This document shows positions 61,026 to 64,000 of a stretch of DNA of 64,000 bases, one piece after another; the stretch's first letter is position 1; the number at the start of each line of letters is the position of its first letter. The stretch lies in contig CALKRN010000006.1 of NCBI GenBank assembly GCA_937989665.1, forward strand, positions 124,001 through 188,000, read 5' to 3'. The stretch is from an uncultured Desulfomicrobiaceae bacterium. Its GTDB lineage: Bacteria > Desulfobacterota > Desulfovibrionia > Desulfovibrionales > Desulfomicrobiaceae. The position numbers and the translations under genes are program-made. Below the pieces are notes generated by a model, which was not told the DNA's origin, searched no databases, and saw only the letters and a list, made by a program, of their open reading frames with translations.

Positions 61026-62856
61026 CCCCCAGATCCTGCAACGCATCATCGGCATCAGCAACACGTCTGCGCGCAAAAGCCACTATCCCCAGCTCCAACG
61101 CACCATTGCCCAACTCCAAGCCGAAATCGCTGAACGCAAGCAAGCGGAAGCCACCCTGCGCGCCACCTTAGCGCGGCTTGAACGCCAAAACCGGGCTATG
61201 GAGCGCCTTTCCAGCCACCAGGCCACTGGCCCCGTGGATGGCGCCATCACGATGGCCTGTGCGGTCCTGGCCCAAGCCCTCACCCTCTCCCGAGCCACGG
61301 TCTGGCGCTTTCTGGAGCAAAGCGCCATCGCGGTGGAAAGCAACCCAGCCCCCCAGCCCAACGCCATCCCCCTGCCTGATGCCACCTTCTACGCCTCCCT
61401 GGCCGCCGCGCCTTTGGCCGTGGCCGATGCCACAACAGACGCCCAAAGCCGAGCCTTGTGGCAAGCCCTTGGGCATGAACACCCCGGCGGCTTCATCGCC
61501 GCCCCCATTCTGGACGATCGAGGCTATTGGGGCATGCTGACGGGGGAAGACGCCAGCGCTCCACGCCCCTGGTTCCCTGACGAAATCGCCTTTCTCGGGC
61601 GCATGGCCGCGCACCTCACCTCGCTCCTCATGATCCACCAAATCCAGCAGCTGCGCAAATTTCTGGCCAACGTCGTAGACTCCATGCCTTCGGCCCTCAT
61701 CGCCCTCGACCGCGAAGGCCACATCACCCAATGGAACCACTACGCCGAGGCCACCACGGGCAAACCTACTGCTACCGTACTTGGCCGGACTCTCACCGAA
61801 GTTGCTCCGCACTTGCGCCCATGCCTTTTTCTTGCCCAACAGGCGTTGGCCACGCGCGCCCCCCAAAGCCTTCCACGTCAAGTGCGCAGCGATGGCAATC
61901 AGGTCATCTACGAAGACATTACCGTTTATCCACTGGTCACCAACGGCGTGGACGGGGTAGTCATCCGAGTGGACGATGTCACGGAGCGCCATCGCATGGA
62001 GCAGATGCTCCTCCAATCGGAAAAGATGCTCTCCGTGGGGGGGCTTGCCGCCGGCATGGCTCATGAAATCAATAACCCTCTGGCCTCTATCCTTGGTAAC
62101 GCCCAGGTACTGGCAAGCCGCCTTACGAGCCGTCATCCGGCCAATCTCCAGGCTGCAACCACCGCAGGGATCGATTTCGCGGCCCTGCAGGCCTATCTCG
62201 AGGCTCGCGGCGTACCGCCAATGCTCTCCGCCATCCAAGAAGCGGCACGCCGGGCAGCGACCCTCGTGGTCAACATGCTCAGCTTTAGCCGCACGGATGA
62301 AGGTCGCGTCCGCCCAACCAACCTCGCCGAACTTATGCGCACGACCCTCGAACTCGCTGCCACCGACTATGACCTCAAAAAGAAGTATGACTTCCGCAGG
62401 ATTGGCCTCGAGTTCCACGCCGCCCCGGATCTACCCGCAGTCCACTGCTCCGAGAGCAAAATCCAGCAGGTCTTTCTCAATATCCTCCGCAATGGCGCCG
62501 AGGCCATGGCGGAAAAGGACTATCCTCCCGGCGAGGCCCCCCGCTTTACCATTCATATGGAGCGCGTCGGCGAGAGGGTGCAGGTACGCATCGCCGACAA
62601 CGGCCCTGGCATGGAGGAGGCAGTACGAGCCCGTGTTTTCGAGCCCTTCTTCACGACCAAACCTCCAGGCAAAGGCACAGGGCTCGGATTGTCCGTAAGC
62701 TATTTTATCATCACTCAAGAACATGGCGGTCATCTCACGGTGGAGAGCACGCCAGGAGAAGGCGCCTGTTATACCATCCAACTGCCCGTCGCCCCCCCAA
62801 CAAAAACGGAGGCCACAAGGCCTCCGCAGGACGTGGACGCATCCCCCCAGGGCTAA
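61009..62856 (+). CDS. Cytoplasmic GAF-PAS sensor histidine kinase (NtrB-like)
   Basis: This 615-aa kinase has no membrane helix. A coiled coil at residues 25-65 ([18 protein letters not shown]) leads to GAF (about 70-205), PAS (215-330; [14 protein letters not shown]), then HisKA with the phospho-His in [16 protein letters not shown] and HATPase with [17 protein letters not shown] and [12 protein letters not shown]. The AHEINNPL form pairs with NtrC-type regulators, and one is encoded divergently 1.3 kb away, but its receiver lacks the Asp. GAGGA precedes the ATG at 61009 inside the dehydrogenase gene. The stop interleaves with the transglycosylase stop (CTAA). Confidence 0.92.
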   Translation: MPDSSNPQILQRIIGISNTSARKSHYPQLQRTIAQLQAEIAERKQAEATLRATLARLERQNRAMERLSSHQATGPVDGAITMACAVLAQALTLSRATVWRFLEQSAIAVESNPAPQPNAIPLPDATFYASLAAAPLAVADATTDAQSRALWQALGHEHPGGFIAAPILDDRGYWGMLTGEDASAPRPWFPDEIAFLGRMAAHLTSLLMIHQIQQLRKFLANVVDSMPSALIALDREGHITQWNHYAEATTGKPTATVLGRTLTEVAPHLRPCLFLAQQALATRAPQSLPRQVRSDGNQVIYEDITVYPLVTNGVDGVVIRVDDVTERHRMEQMLLQSEKMLSVGGLAAGMAHEINNPLASILGNAQVLASRLTSRHPANLQAATTAGIDFAALQAYLEARGVPPMLSAIQEAARRAATLVVNMLSFSRTDEGRVRPTNLAELMRTTLELAATDYDLKKKYDFRRIGLEFHAAPDLPAVHCSESKIQQVFLNILRNGAEAMAEKDYPPGEAPRFTIHMERVGERVQVRIADNGPGMEEAVRARVFEPFFTTKPPGKGTGLGLSVSYFIITQEHGGHLTVESTPGEGACYTIQLPVAPPTKTEATRPPQDVDASPQG

Positions 62857-64000
62857 GGGGCCTGGACCACAAGCGTATCTCCTGGTTTCAAGGCCGCCGT
62901 CGGCTTGAGCCCGTTCCACCGCAGCACGTCTTGAGGCTCCACCTTAAAGCGGCGGGCAATACTCCATACCGTATCTCCAGGTTGGACGGCATAGCGCTGC
63001 GGCTCCGCCTTGGTCTCCTGCTTTTGGGCCTCGGGGATGAAGAGCCCCTGCCCTGGACGCAAGGTGGGAGACGGTGGCAGGGCGTTGGCCTCGAGGATGG
63101 CCTGCGGCGTGACGCCAAACTTGCGGGCAATGCTCCAGAGGGTATCGCCAGGACGCACCGCATAATTGGCACGCCGAGCCGTTGCATTGGCAGTCGTCTT
63201 GGAAGACACTGCCGGAAGCGACGGCTTTGCTTCACGGGCAGGGACGTACACGGGTTGCCCTACCACAAGCCGGCCGCCTGCATTGATGGCCAGCAGTTCC
63301 TTTTTGGCCACCCCATGGCGCTTGGCAAGCGAATCCCAGGTATCCCCTTGGCGTACCGTGTACCGGACGAGGCCCGCCACCTTGGCGAGGGCCGGACGGC
63401 GGTCGAGGTACTGCCGCGCAGCCGCTGCCTGGTGCAGGGGTACGAGCACGGTGCTCATCCCATGCGGCGGTGTGGCTTGACGGCGGTATTGAGCATTGAG
63501 GGCCTGGAACTCCTGCCACGGCAGGCCTACCGCCCGGGCAAGGTCCCGGAGGTCTGTCGCCCCCTGCACAGCAATGGGCACCACCACCGGCCGCTGATCC
63601 CAGCGCAATGGCGTAAAGCCAAGTTCTTCGAGGCTGTGGACGATTTTCACGATAGCGACAAACTTGGGCACATATGACCGTGTTTCTTGGGCCAGACGAG
63701 CTGTTTCGGCCAAGCCATCGAAGCTCTCCGCTCCTGAGGTCTTCATGGCACGGTCAATGGTCCCCTCACCAGCATTATAGGCCGCAAGGGCCAGCTTCCA
63801 ATCGCCGAACTGGGCGTACAGACCCTTGAGATAGGCAATGGCAGCATCCGTGGAACGGAAGACATCCCGTCGTTCATCTACCCACCAATCGACGCGCAGA
63901 CCGTATTTGCGGGCCGTCTCAGGCATAAACTGCCATACCCCAGCCGCCCCGGCCCTCGACGTGGCCATGGGATCGAATCCACTCTCGGCCAACGGCAGGT
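62853..64000 (-). CDS. Lytic transglycosylase with three LysM domains (MltD-like), 5' end outside
   Basis: The 3' part of a periplasmic murein hydrolase; the frame runs off the window at 64000. At the edge is LPLAESGFDP, where the Glu of AESGF is near the SLT catalytic region, then SRAGAAGVWQFMPETARKYGL, LAALAAYNAGEGTIDRA and TRSYVPKFVA, the family-1D SLT signature. Three LysM repeats follow (RYTVRQGDTWDSLAKRHGV, NYAVRPGDTLWSIARKFGV, RYAVQPGDTVWSIARRFKV), which bind peptidoglycan. At least 382 residues are present. MltD is the best analogue, though that family often has two LysMs. Confidence 0.9.
   Translation of the reverse strand, partial: LPLAESGFDPMATSRAGAAGVWQFMPETARKYGLRVDWWVDERRDVFRSTDAAIAYLKGLYAQFGDWKLALAAYNAGEGTIDRAMKTSGAESFDGLAETARLAQETRSYVPKFVAIVKIVHSLEELGFTPLRWDQRPVVVPIAVQGATDLRDLARAVGLPWQEFQALNAQYRRQATPPHGMSTVLVPLHQAAAARQYLDRRPALAKVAGLVRYTVRQGDTWDSLAKRHGVAKKELLAINAGGRLVVGQPVYVPAREAKPSLPAVSSKTTANATARRANYAVRPGDTLWSIARKFGVTPQAILEANALPPSPTLRPGQGLFIPEAQKQETKAEPQRYAVQPGDTVWSIARRFKVEPQDVLRWNGLKPTAALKPGDTLVVQAP

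Overview
The window is GC-rich DNA from a free-living Gram-negative bacterium. It carries LpxB (lipid A), a mannose-type PTS IID gene beside ptsH and ptsI, a four-gene 2-oxoacid:ferredoxin oxidoreductase, a TrmD with an extra C-terminal methyltransferase domain, and several phosphorelay genes. This content, plus the blocks rplU-rpmA-obgE-proB and ffh-rpsP-khpA-rimM-trmD-rplS-rnhB-yraN-rsmI, resembles Desulfovibrionales (sulfate-reducing Desulfobacterota). That is inferred from recall of gene order and content; no sulfate-reduction gene lies in the window. Genes are very tightly packed, with many ATGA start/stop overlaps. Three convergent pairs share a CTAA that serves as the stop on both strands.

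Layout. 1-2.7 kb: thiamine-type ABC importer (end of the binding protein, permease, ATPase). 2.9-5.9 kb (minus): rplU-rpmA-obgE-proB from a clear sigma-70 promoter. 5.9-9.1 kb (minus): TauE/SafE permease, a universal stress protein and a CitMHS-type ion transporter, with a structured non-coding stretch near 7.1 kb. 9.2-17.8 kb: bioA facing queA, then the ferredoxin oxidoreductase genes, aroE, an EamA exporter, lpxB and acpS. 17.8-18.5 kb: tRNA-Lys and tRNA-Thr flank a decayed IS256-type transposase. 18.5-25.1 kb: HD-GYP response regulator, M16 peptidase, galE, alr.

25.1-33.8 kb (minus) looks like one transcription unit: a PilZ protein with a zinc ribbon, a membrane-anchored phosphate-binding-like protein, a response regulator, a large hybrid histidine kinase with three HPt domains (split by a one-base frameshift), a second response regulator, a GAF-containing PilB/GspE ATPase, and alr. 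34-39.4 kb: small membrane peptide, csaA, rsfS, phenylacetate-CoA ligase with an ACT protein, and a GntR regulator coupled to an FMN-dependent alpha-hydroxy-acid dehydrogenase. 40.5-44.8 kb: four consecutive type IV pilin-like genes. They share one core, and two carry large added modules (a lectin-like domain and a beta-helix-like domain). This is the most unusual locus here.

45.2-57 kb (minus) is a housekeeping stretch: secA, smpB, ptsI, ptsH, PTS IID, rsmI, yraN, rnhB, rplS, trmD, rimM, khpA, rpsP, ffh. 57-64 kb: a class I aminotransferase, a sigma-54 activator with a degenerate receiver, a divergent iron-type alcohol dehydrogenase preceded by a sigma-54-like site, a cytoplasmic histidine kinase, and the 3' part of a LysM lytic transglycosylase.

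Coordinates and motifs were read by eye. Family calls come from motif and length recognition, not from a search.
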